Shown: one piece after another, positions 1 through 5,705 of the stretch
Layout: every line of letters starts with the position of its first letter
How positions within the stretch are numbered: position 1 is the first letter of the stretch
Origin: Francisellaceae bacterium
GTDB taxonomy: Bacteria; Pseudomonadota; Gammaproteobacteria; Berkiellales; Berkiellaceae
Direction: 5' to 3'
Assembly: GCA_023266415.1 (NCBI GenBank)
Contig: JAHFQG010000063.1
Coordinates: forward strand, 1-6,867
DNA: 6,867 nt
The notes under the pieces: generated by a model
Databases searched by the model: none
Told to the model about the DNA's origin: nothing
The model's input: the letters and a program-made list of their open reading frames with translations, nothing else
Position numbers and translations under genes: made by a program

Positions 1-304
1 AAACTGTATCCGCTGTAAATTTACCGATTGTGTGGAAGTGTGCCCGGTCGATTGCTTCCATGAAGGCCCCAATATGCTGATTATTGATCCGGACGAATGT
101 ATCGATTGTGCCCTCTGTGTGCCTGAATGTCCCGCTAATGCCATTTTTTCAGAAGACGAAGTTCCGGCCGATCAGCAAGATTTCATTGCCTTGAATGCTC
201 AATATGCCCAAGAATGGCCGGTCATCACCCAGCATAAAGAACCATCGCCAGAGGCAGAAAGCTGGAATGGGACGCCAGACAAACGGCAATATTTGTTGGA
301 GTGA
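1..304 (+). CDS. fdxA: 7Fe-8S ferredoxin FdxA, 5'-truncated by the window edge
   Basis: This is a small soluble electron carrier of the Azotobacter ferredoxin I type, expected to hold one [3Fe-4S] and one [4Fe-4S] cluster. The frame is open from base 2, giving 100 visible residues. Compared with the roughly 106-residue family member, only about seven N-terminal residues including Met are missing. All the family's cluster cysteines are present at visible residues 2, 10, 14, 33, 36, 39 and 43, plus the two extra cysteines at 5 and 18. The motifs [17 protein letters not shown] and [12 protein letters not shown] are nearly diagnostic, and the acidic tail ([12 protein letters not shown], ending DKRQYLLE) also fits the family. 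The internal GTG at 32 lies inside the first cluster motif and cannot be the start. The physiological partner cannot be read from the sequence. No clear terminator is seen in the 47 bases before dsbB. Confidence 0.95.
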   Translation, partial: NCIRCKFTDCVEVCPVDCFHEGPNMLIIDPDECIDCALCVPECPANAIFSEDEVPADQQDFIALNAQYAQEWPVITQHKEPSPEAESWNGTPDKRQYLLE

Positions 305-351
305 GTGATTGCCTTACCCATGGATCTGAACAAACAAAATAACGAGTTAAT

Positions 352-846
352 ATGCTGACTAATATATCTTTATCCGCCCTGTTAAGCCTATTTTGTCTCT
401 TAGGGTTAGCCTTTGGAGTCTATCTAGAGCACAGTGTCGGGTTACACCCCTGTCCGTTATGTTGGGTACAACGCTTTTTTTATGGAACAGCAGGCCTTTG
501 TTTTGCCTGGACTGCCTGGCGTGCTTCCAAGGCGGCGTTGTGGGGGGGCATTGTCAGCGTTTTTCTGGGGGGGGCAGTTGCAGCGCAACAAATCCATATC
601 CAGTCTATGCTTAATCCACCGTCTTGTACGGCTGGGATAGAATATTTGTTTGCCACTTTCCCCCTTTGGGAGTTCATGCTGGTCCTACTGCGAGGCACAG
701 CTGATTGCGCTGAAGTGACTTGGCGCTTTCTAGGCTTGAGTTTGGCAGAATGGTCGTTGGGGGCGTTTGGAGTGTTATTGTTGGGCGGATTGTATGTTTT
801 GTCTTCCCAGGGTTATGCTGGAAAAGCGGAACTTACACACAAGTAA
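352..846 (+). CDS. dsbB: Disulfide bond formation protein DsbB
   Basis: This inner-membrane protein reoxidises periplasmic DsbA and passes the electrons to ubiquinone or menaquinone. The 164-residue product is close to the usual family size (about 165-175). Hydrophobic stretches near residues 5-27, 42-60, 63-80 and 128-152 fit the four-helix topology. The first catalytic pair is C34-P-L-C37, followed by WVQR. R41 sits where E. coli has the quinone-linked R48. The second pair is C92 and C119, in the second periplasmic loop, with the spacing expected of DsbB (E. coli C104/C130). The ATG at 352 is preceded only by a weak GAG (344-346). The next gene is rsd; from memory, in P. aeruginosa the DsbB homologue dsbH also sits next to algQ. 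Two long G tracts (542-548 and 567-574) lie inside the coding region and are discussed as a finding. Confidence 0.95.
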   Translation: MLTNISLSALLSLFCLLGLAFGVYLEHSVGLHPCPLCWVQRFFYGTAGLCFAWTAWRASKAALWGGIVSVFLGGAVAAQQIHIQSMLNPPSCTAGIEYLFATFPLWEFMLVLLRGTADCAEVTWRFLGLSLAEWSLGAFGVLLLGGLYVLSSQGYAGKAELTHK

Positions 847-889
847 GGGAGGGAGGCGGCCTTGCCTCACACCCTTAACCATCCTGGTT
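844..889 (+). terminator. Hairpin(s) immediately after dsbB, possible 3'-end structure
   Basis: TAAGGG (844-849, beginning at the dsbB stop codon) can pair with CCCTTA (872-877). Inside it, GAGGC (853-857) pairs with GCCTC (864-868) around the loop GGCCTT. A second short hairpin follows: AACCA (877-881), loop TCC, TGGTT (885-889). It shares base 877 with the first. There is no proper T run after either stem, so this is not a textbook rho-independent terminator. It may be a weak terminator or an mRNA 3'-end stabiliser. Confidence 0.3.
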
Positions 890-1057
890 TCCCCTTCACA
901 GCAGTCTGTTTTGGGAGCCTTTATTCATCCTTGGGGTCATCCATAACGGGCTCACTATAACAAAAGCAAGGGTTGAATACAGTGGCCCATCGCCCGAAAG
1001 CGTGTAAGTCTTTTCTCACAAAGACCTCAGTCATCCACGTGGGTTTTGATTACCCCC
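890..1057. other. Non-coding stretch between dsbB and the rsd promoter
   Basis: I see no supportable reading frame here on either strand. The region holds a perfect 6-bp hairpin, GTCTTT (1008-1013) with AAAGAC (1020-1025), and an 8-base palindrome CCACGTGG (1035-1042). There is also a poor promoter-like pair, TTGGGG (931-936) and TATAAC (956-961), with a 19-base spacer. A small RNA beginning near 967 is conceivable, but I could not match it to a known RNA family (I compared it with 6S RNA on both strands and with tRNA). I see no U-rich terminator that would define an RNA end. Confidence 0.3.
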
Positions 1058-1086
1058 TTGACTCTCATGTCGCATCGCCGTATTAC
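1058..1086 (+). promoter_or_regulatory. Sigma70-type promoter for rsd
   Basis: TTGACT (1058-1063) and TATTAC (1081-1086) are separated by exactly 17 bases. The -35 box matches consensus at five of six positions and the -10 box at four of six. A start near 1093 would leave a leader of about 27 bases that contains the Shine-Dalgarno AGGA (1104-1107) ahead of the ATG at 1120. This supports separate transcription of rsd rather than simple read-through from dsbB. Confidence 0.6.
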
Positions 1087-1119
1087 TAGAAATATCCCTT
1101 CTTAGGACAGGATTTTTAT

Positions 1120-1602
1120 ATGGATCTTGGTGCCCTCAGCCCGAACAGCCCCGAATTCGACACCTTAGACCGAGTGATCCAAGCCTGGCTACAAGAACGA
1201 CAAGCACTCATTGTGGCTTTAAACCATCTGATTAACCTCAGACCCTTTCCTGTCCCCACCGTGGTCAAACCCACTTTAACAGAGTTTTGTGCGTGTTTGG
1301 TGGATTATGCCTCCAAAGGGCAATTTGAGGTTTTTGAAAAAATATTCGAAGCCAGTCATCTGGAAAATTCTAAAGAGTTTAATCGAAACTCTCTCATCCG
1401 CTTGTTCCAATCTACCCTCAAAGCGGTGGATTTTCATGATAAGTACATGAAAGCGACAACCTATTCTGAATTAGAGGGAGATCTGTCTGCCTTAAGTGAA
1501 GCCCTAGCAGGGCGATTAGAATCGGAAGATGAACTGATCACTCTCTATATGAGTGCGACACACACATTAAGCCCTAAAAGGTCCCGCCAGTCTTTTTTAT
1601 AA
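1120..1602 (+). CDS. rsd: Rsd/AlgQ-family regulator of sigma factor 70
   Basis: This is a cytoplasmic anti-sigma factor of the Rsd/AlgQ family. In E. coli, Rsd binds region 4 of sigma70 and reduces its association with core RNA polymerase, mainly in stationary phase. The 160-residue length matches E. coli Rsd (158) and AlgQ (160). Two stretches align clearly with Rsd by eye. The first is LDRVIQAWLQERQALIVAL (residues 16-34), against the Rsd segment VDRWLHVRKHLLVAYYNL. The second is the FC..LVDYASKGQFEVFEKI block in the first half, against FC..LVDYLSAGHFSIYERI. The C-terminal ALSEALAGRLESEDELITL also matches the Rsd ending (IGEALEARFVLEDKLILL). The start is supported by AGGA at 1104-1107 and by the promoter just upstream. 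The 3' end overlaps the end of dapF on the other strand by 29 bases. It could be called AlgQ; the biochemical role in this organism is inferred from the family. Confidence 0.9.
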   Translation: MDLGALSPNSPEFDTLDRVIQAWLQERQALIVALNHLINLRPFPVPTVVKPTLTEFCACLVDYASKGQFEVFEKIFEASHLENSKEFNRNSLIRLFQSTLKAVDFHDKYMKATTYSELEGDLSALSEALAGRLESEDELITLYMSATHTLSPKRSRQSFL

Positions 1603-2449
1603 AAGGCTTAGATAACAAAAATTCCCCTCGGTACACCACAGAGGTGGGGCCGGATAAGTATAAAGGATGCCCTTTGCCTTGCCATTGAACGGTCAGACTT
1701 CCGCCAGGTAAATCCACCCGCACTTGAGCACCCAACGTTTGGTTTAACACCCCAGACGCCACGGCCGCAGCAGCGCCACTTCCACACGCCAAAGTTTCAC
1801 CCACGCCTCGTTCGAATACCCGTAACTTAATGTGATTGCGGGCCAAAATTTGGCAAAACCCAACATTGATCCCTTCTGGAAAGGCACTGTGCTTCTGTAA
1901 CGCACGTCCAATGCGCTCAACGGCGAACTGTTGAGGATTGGTGCAAAAATGCGTTGCATGCGGGTTGCCCATCGAGAGGGCATGAAGAGTAATAACATCA
2001 TGATGAATATCCACCTCATATCGATTGGGATGGATACGGTTGGCCACAATGGGAATGTCCGCAGGTTCGGTTTTGGGTTCACCGAGCTCAATGCGAAGTT
2101 CATCTTGATCGTCCCAGAGAGCTCGCATAGATGATGTGAGGGTTTCAAAGAGAATGTCTTTTCTAAATACAAGATGATTGTCTTTTAAATAGCGGGCCAC
2201 ACACCGTGCCCCATTGCCACATTGCGCAACTTCACGGCCATCTCGATTGAAAATACGATAGAAAAAGTCGTATTGGGGAGAGGTAGGTGGATCGATAAGC
2301 AAAACTTGATCACACCCAATGCCAAAGTGCCGATGGGCCAAATAACGAATGAGCTTTCGGCTGGTGGGCACAAATTGAGAAATGTTATCGAGGATAACAA
2401 AATCATTGCCCAAGGCATGCATTTTAGTAAAATGAATTAGTAAACTCAT
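1574..2449 (-). CDS. dapF: Diaminopimelate epimerase DapF
   Basis: DapF is a cofactor-independent epimerase that converts LL-diaminopimelate to meso-diaminopimelate, for peptidoglycan and for lysine through LysA. The product is 291 residues, against 274 in E. coli. The N-terminal signature TKMHALGNDFV is at residues 8-18. The two catalytic cysteines are C77 in QCGNGARC and C222 in ERGVGETLACGSGAA. The SMGNPH block (159-164) and the C-terminal GGSLTVQW...GHPLYLSGP also fit. I chose the ATG at 2449-2447 because it lies a few residues before the signature and has AAGG five bases upstream. The frame stays open to a TTG at 2539, but that 30-residue extension is translated from the repeat array and is not credible. 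dapF follows lysA in the same direction but is separated from it by the repeats. The C-terminus runs about 13 residues past the E. coli end and overlaps rsd. Confidence 0.96.
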   Translation of the reverse strand: MSLLIHFTKMHALGNDFVILDNISQFVPTSRKLIRYLAHRHFGIGCDQVLLIDPPTSPQYDFFYRIFNRDGREVAQCGNGARCVARYLKDNHLVFRKDILFETLTSSMRALWDDQDELRIELGEPKTEPADIPIVANRIHPNRYEVDIHHDVITLHALSMGNPHATHFCTNPQQFAVERIGRALQKHSAFPEGINVGFCQILARNHIKLRVFERGVGETLACGSGAAAAVASGVLNQTLGAQVRVDLPGGSLTVQWQGKGHPLYLSGPTSVVYRGEFLLSKPFIKKTGGTF

Positions 2450-2477
2450 ATTGGCCTTGTCGCATAAACAGTCGTCA

Positions 2478-2636
2478 CCCCAGCAAAGGCTGGTATCGTC
2501 ACCCCAGCGAAAGCTGGGGTCTAGTCTAAACCCCAGCAAAGGCTGGTATCGTCACCCCAGCGAAGGCTGGGGTCTAGTCTAAACCCCAGCAAAGGCTGGT
2601 ATCGTCACCCCAGCGAAGGCTGGGGTCCAGTCTAAT
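2478..2636. repeat. Three tandem 53-base units of a REP-like palindromic repeat
   Basis: The units are 2478-2530, 2531-2583 and 2584-2636. Units 1 and 2 differ at one base and units 2 and 3 at two bases. Each unit is itself two diverged copies of one palindrome. Half A has the stem CCAGC-aaag-GCTGG, and half B has ACCCCAGC-gaag-GCTGGGGT, an 8-bp perfect stem. In unit 1 the B loop reads GAAA, a GNRA tetraloop. The array therefore has six potential hairpins. CGTCA (2473-2477) precedes the first palindrome, as it does every B half, so the true element boundary may lie a few bases to the left. A 53-base period is not a multiple of three, which argues against coding. The short palindromes resemble REP/BIME elements; I cannot assign a named family. 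Confidence 0.93.
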
Positions 2637-2663
2637 AATACTGAGTTACCATAAAAATGGCAA
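2635..2663 (-). promoter_or_regulatory. Candidate sigma70-type promoter for dapF, upstream of the repeats
   Basis: On the minus strand TTGCCA (2663-2658) and TATTAT (2640-2635) are separated by exactly 17 bases. Each box matches consensus at five of six positions. The site lies just after the lysA stop codon and points at dapF. A start near 2628 would fall inside the third 53-base unit, so nearly all of the repeat array would be the dapF 5' leader (about 180 bases). The call rests on box match and spacing only; read-through from lysA could still be the main source of dapF mRNA. Confidence 0.5.
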
Positions 2664-2668
2664 AGAAG

Positions 2669-3883
2669 TTAATTGATTAACTCTTTTTCCCACAAATCTG
2701 CCCAAATCTCTCGATGCCGAATAAGACAAGCTTGTCCATCTTTAACCAATACCTCAGCGGCCCGTAGGCGGCTATTGTACTGATTGCTCATCGTAAAACC
2801 GTATGCCCCAGTTTTCAGAATAGCCAACAGCATACCCGGGGCCAAAGGATGCGGAAAATCTCGGTCTAAGGCTAAAAAATCACCCGTTTCACATAAAGGG
2901 CCCACCACATCGTAACGATACGGGGGTGAGCTGGCGGGCGATGGCTCCACGGCTACGATGGGATGCCATGCTTGATACAAAGTGGGACGGAGTAAATCAT
3001 TCATGCCCGCATCCACAATAGCGAACTGTTTGGTATGGGTGACTTTAATGTATTCACAGCGAGTGAGGAGCAGCCCAGCATCGGCGATTAAAGAGCGGCC
3101 TGGCTCTAAAAAGAGGGTGTAGGGGGTACTGGCCATTTTTTGCGCCAAAGCATGTCCATATTCTGCTAAAGAAGGGGAGATTTCTTCTTGATAAGACACT
3201 CCCAGCCCGCCGCCCATGTCGATGTGTTGCAGAGGTGGGCCTTGCTCGGATAACCGCGTGGCCCACTGTAAAAGTACGTCACACGCGCTTAGGAAAGGTG
3301 TTAAGGAAAGAATTTGAGAGCCGATATGGCAAGCAATGCCCTTTATTTCAATGTTAGGAAGTTTGCTGGCTTTTTTGTAGGCCTCTGCCGTGGTTTTTTC
3401 ATCTAACCCAAATTTGTTTTCTAATAGGCCTGTGGTCATATAAGGATGGGTTTCCACCGAAATATTGGGGTTCAGGCGTATGGCAATGGGGGCTTTGACG
3501 TTTAAATGTTGGGCAATGGTCTGCAGGCGTTCTAATTCTTCCAACGATTCTACATTAAAGCACGCAATGCCAACACGGAGCGCCCGTTCTATTTCCAGAG
3601 CGGTTTTACCCACACCTGAAAAAACTATTTTTGTTGGCTCCCCCCCTGCCAACAACACCTTTTCCAATTCTCCTTGGGAAACAATATCAAACCCCGCTCC
3701 CAAAGAAGCCAATTTTTTCAAGATAGTTAAATTACTATTTGCCTTTACGGCATAACAAATTTGATGTTTTTGTTGGCCCAAAGCCGTCTTTAACTGTAAA
3801 AAGGCTTTTTCCAAGGTTTGATAAAAGTACACATAAGTGGGGGTGCCAAAGGTTTGGGCAATTGAAGCGAGGGAAACATTCAT
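2669..3883 (-). CDS. lysA: Diaminopimelate decarboxylase LysA
   Basis: LysA is a cytoplasmic PLP enzyme that decarboxylates meso-diaminopimelate to L-lysine, the last step of the pathway. The 404-residue product is near the usual length (about 415-420). It shows the fold-type III decarboxylase motifs in order: the PLP lysine K47 in CYAVKANSN, then CHIGSQ (185-190), then the phosphate-binding GGGLG (224-228), then EPGR (260-263). The catalytic CETGD (C331 to D335) and GAYGF (359-363) follow. The ATG at 3883 has AAGG seven bases upstream and starts about 30 residues before the YAVKAN segment, as in relatives. dapF follows in the same direction but with a 219-base gap filled mainly by repeats. 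The usual small lipoprotein gene (lptM/lppL) often found before lysA is not recognisable here. Its promoter is unclear: the best candidate I found on the minus strand, around 4057-4029, is weak. Confidence 0.97.
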   Translation of the reverse strand: MNVSLASIAQTFGTPTYVYFYQTLEKAFLQLKTALGQQKHQICYAVKANSNLTILKKLASLGAGFDIVSQGELEKVLLAGGEPTKIVFSGVGKTALEIERALRVGIACFNVESLEELERLQTIAQHLNVKAPIAIRLNPNISVETHPYMTTGLLENKFGLDEKTTAEAYKKASKLPNIEIKGIACHIGSQILSLTPFLSACDVLLQWATRLSEQGPPLQHIDMGGGLGVSYQEEISPSLAEYGHALAQKMASTPYTLFLEPGRSLIADAGLLLTRCEYIKVTHTKQFAIVDAGMNDLLRPTLYQAWHPIVAVEPSPASSPPYRYDVVGPLCETGDFLALDRDFPHPLAPGMLLAILKTGAYGFTMSNQYNSRLRAAEVLVKDGQACLIRHREIWADLWEKELIN

Positions 3884-3933
3884 AAAAGGGCCTTTTAGTT
3901 ACGTAGGGGGCCAATGGCACAAACCCTCTTCTG

Positions 3934-4050
3934 CCTGATCTGCATCAGGGTGTAGGGGCGAGGCGTGCCTCGCCCGCAGGTTCTGGCGGCAAAACCAACG
4001 GCCCACTCTGGCCGCAGCCAGTTAAATAAATTACAAGCGCCCAAACGCTT
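3934..4050. repeat. Cluster of four perfect inverted repeats in the lysA/esterase divergent gap
   Basis: Four exact inverted repeats sit within 117 bases. They are CCTGAT-ctgc-ATCAGG (3934-3949), GGGCGAGGC-gt-GCCTCGCCC (3956-3975), CTGGC-cgca-GCCAG (4008-4021) and AAGCG-cccaaa-CGCTT (4035-4050). The 9-bp GC-rich arms at 3956-3975 are the strongest, and the surrounding text resembles dispersed palindromes seen in many bacterial genomes, but I cannot name it. The gap (3884-4107) has no convincing gene. On the minus strand it could form part of a structured lysA leader. None of the stems is followed by a clear T run in either direction. Confidence 0.6.
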
Positions 4051-4070
4051 AGGCAAAACCATCGATCCAT

Positions 4071-4079
4071 TGATATAAT
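4071..4079 (+). promoter_or_regulatory. Extended -10 promoter of the esterase-hemCDX operon
   Basis: TGATATAAT contains a perfect -10 hexamer TATAAT (4074-4079) preceded by the extended TGN element (4071-4073). No good -35 box sits 16-18 bases upstream; TTAGGC at 4049-4054 would give a 19-base spacer. Extended -10 promoters commonly tolerate a poor -35. A start near 4086 gives a leader of about 22 bases with AAGGA (4096-4100) seven bases before the ATG at 4108. It is the only good promoter I see for the four overlapping genes. Confidence 0.65.
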
Positions 4080-4107
4080 TCTCAACATTCAACCCAAGGA
4101 TAATTGT

Positions 4108-4770
4108 ATGCTAGACACCCTCGTAATAGAACCCCCCCAGAAAGCAAAAGCTTCCGTAATTTTACTTCACGGATTGGGTGCCAGTGGGCATGATTTTGCT
4201 TTTGTGGTACCCGAATTAAAATTACCTTCCGATCATACTATTCGATTCGTATTTCCACACGCCCCCGAGCAACCCGTTTCCTTGAATGAAGGCCATATCA
4301 TGCCGGCTTGGTATGATATTTTTGGGCTGGGGATGCATTCAAAGGAAGATACCCAAGGGATCCGTCAGGCTGCCACGAGGGTTCAAAAACTCATTGAAAG
4401 CGAAGAAGCCAAAGGCATTGAGCCTCATCGTATTGTGTTGGGTGGATTTTCGCAGGGCGGGGCAATGGCTCTTTATACCGCCCTCCGATATCCGAAATCT
4501 TTAGGGGGTGTGTTAGCGCTGTCCACTTATTTGCCTGTGGCCGATACGCTACTGGCTGAAAAATCAGCGGCCAATCAACAAACCCCCATTTGGATGGCCC
4601 ATGGACTGCAAGATTTGGTGGTGAGCATGTCACTGGCGCAATATTCCTTAGAGTATCTTGAAAAATTACAATACCCTGTACAATTCCAAACATATCCCAT
4701 GGCGCATACTCTCAGCAGCTCAGAATTGAAAGCCATAGGGCAATGGTTGCAACGCAGGCTTGTGGAATGA
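4108..4770 (+). CDS. Alpha/beta-hydrolase carboxylesterase (phospholipase/carboxylesterase family)
   Basis: This is a 220-residue single-domain serine hydrolase of the family that includes Pseudomonas fluorescens carboxylesterase II (about 218 residues) and acyl-protein thioesterases. It begins with the VILLHGLGASGHDF oxyanion-side segment (17-30) and continues with FPHAPEQPV (49-57) and the MPAWYDIFG block (65-73). The nucleophile is S115 in GFSQGGAMAL. The expected triad is completed by D169 in HGLQDLVV and H200 in PMAHTLS. No signal peptide is visible, so the enzyme should be cytoplasmic. The substrate cannot be told from the sequence; the family hydrolyses short-chain esters. AAGGA at 4096-4100 supports the start. 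The stop codon overlaps the hemC start (ATGA at 4767-4770), so it is the first gene of the heme operon, although no biochemical link to heme synthesis is known to me. A C7 run (4132-4138) falls in codons 9-11. Confidence 0.93.
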   Translation: MLDTLVIEPPQKAKASVILLHGLGASGHDFAFVVPELKLPSDHTIRFVFPHAPEQPVSLNEGHIMPAWYDIFGLGMHSKEDTQGIRQAATRVQKLIESEEAKGIEPHRIVLGGFSQGGAMALYTALRYPKSLGGVLALSTYLPVADTLLAEKSAANQQTPIWMAHGLQDLVVSMSLAQYSLEYLEKLQYPVQFQTYPMAHTLSSSELKAIGQWLQRRLVE

Positions 4771-5705
4771 AAGTACGCATCGCAACCCGTCAAAGTGCCT
4801 TGGCTTTATGGCAAGCTCACCATGTGGCCAACTGTTTAAAACAGCATTTTTCAAACATAAATATCACGCTTGTCCCTCTTATCACCACAGGTGATAAAAC
4901 CCTAGACACCGATTTGTCTAAAATCGGCGGCAAGGGGGTGTTTGTAAAAGAATTGGAACACGCTTTACTCAGCCATGAAGCCGATATGGCGGTACATTCT
5001 TTAAAAGATATGCCTTCTATTTTACCAGAAGGCCTTACTTTGGCAGCCATTGGGCAGCGAGAGTCCGTTGAAGATGTGTTGGTGACAGAAGCGGGGCTGC
5101 ATTGGCAAGATTTGCCTCAGGGGGCGCTCATTGGCACTTCCAGTTTACGACGTTCCATACAATTTAAAGCGCTACGCCCGGATTGTGTTATTCGTTTATT
5201 GCGGGGAAATGTGCCCACTCGGCTTCAAAAATGGCACCATGAAGGGTTGACCGGTATTTTATTGGCCAGAGCTGGGCTCATCCGACTAAATTTAAGTACC
5301 AGTACCCCCCATACCGTTCTTTCGATTGAAGACATGTTACCTGCGGTGGGGCAAGGGGCGATTGCGGTGGAATGTCGTGAGCAGGACACTTTTTTATTGA
5401 CGATGGTGCAACAAGCGTTTCACCATGAACCTACCTCAGTGTGTATTCAAGCCGAGCGGGCACTGAATTTGGCGTTGGGGGGCAGTTGTCAGGTGCCCGT
5501 GGCCGGGTTGGCCGTACTTATAAAAGGGATGATACAGTTAAAGGCACGGGTTGGATGTTTGGATGGGTGTTCTTATTTATCTGCACAAACAATAGGGTAC
5601 GCAGAAGAGGCAGAACTATTGGGGAAGTCAGTTGCAGAACTATTGCGAAATCAAGGGGCAGGAGATGTCATTGAAACCGTACGACAGCGTGGGTTTTTCG
5701 CCTAA
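4767..5705 (+). CDS. hemC: Porphobilinogen deaminase (hydroxymethylbilane synthase) HemC
   Basis: HemC polymerises four porphobilinogen units into hydroxymethylbilane in the cytoplasm, using a covalent dipyrromethane cofactor. The product is 312 residues (E. coli 313). Signature segments are RIATRQSALALWQAHHV (4-20), GGKGVFVKELE (54-64), the catalytic aspartate D81 in AVHSLKDMP, and GTSSLRR (123-129). Also present are LRGNVPTRL (145-153) and LPAVGQGAIAVECR (191-204). C241 in GGSCQVP is the expected cofactor attachment site. I chose the ATG at 4767 rather than the in-frame ATG at 4743: it gives MKVRIATRQS, the normal beginning, has AGG at 4756-4758, and overlaps the esterase stop by four bases, which suggests translational coupling. 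hemD follows with overlapping reading frames. Confidence 0.97.
   Translation: MKVRIATRQSALALWQAHHVANCLKQHFSNINITLVPLITTGDKTLDTDLSKIGGKGVFVKELEHALLSHEADMAVHSLKDMPSILPEGLTLAAIGQRESVEDVLVTEAGLHWQDLPQGALIGTSSLRRSIQFKALRPDCVIRLLRGNVPTRLQKWHHEGLTGILLARAGLIRLNLSTSTPHTVLSIEDMLPAVGQGAIAVECREQDTFLLTMVQQAFHHEPTSVCIQAERALNLALGGSCQVPVAGLAVLIKGMIQLKARVGCLDGCSYLSAQTIGYAEEAELLGKSVAELLRNQGAGDVIETVRQRGFFA

Noticed and set aside
32..304. A separate short ferredoxin gene starting at GTG 32.
   Set aside because: The frame is open upstream to base 2 and includes three conserved cysteines before that codon (visible residues 2, 5 and 10), so the gene is cut by the window edge rather than starting here.
931..961. 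Promoter-like TTGGGG and TATAAC pair downstream of dsbB.
   Set aside because: The spacer is 19 bases, the -35 match is poor, and no downstream gene or clear RNA is associated, so it is not listed as a promoter.
1744..2172. A 142-codon minus-strand frame within dapF, and similar long alternative frames inside lysA, the esterase, hemC and hemD.
   Set aside because: They are out-of-frame shadows of strongly supported genes, with no recognisable domains and no independent ribosome or promoter signals.
2478..2636. Possible CRISPR array, because of regularly repeated palindromic units.
   Set aside because: The units are directly contiguous with no unique spacers, and no cas genes are nearby.
3884..4060. 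Possible lysine riboswitch upstream of lysA.
   Set aside because: I could not find the conserved AGAGGUGC-type core or the multi-helix junction of the L-box. The stems present are simple independent hairpins.
3895..4092. A 65-codon minus-strand frame ending 11 bases before lysA, in the place where lptM/lppL lipoprotein genes often sit.
   Set aside because: It has no signal peptide or true lipobox, no proline-rich LptM-like tail, and much of it is translated from inverted-repeat DNA. I consider it non-coding.
4743..4766. Upstream in-frame ATG giving HemC eight extra residues.
   Set aside because: The extra residues lie inside the esterase coding end and precede the normal HemC beginning. The ATG at 4767 fits the family and the ATGA overlap.
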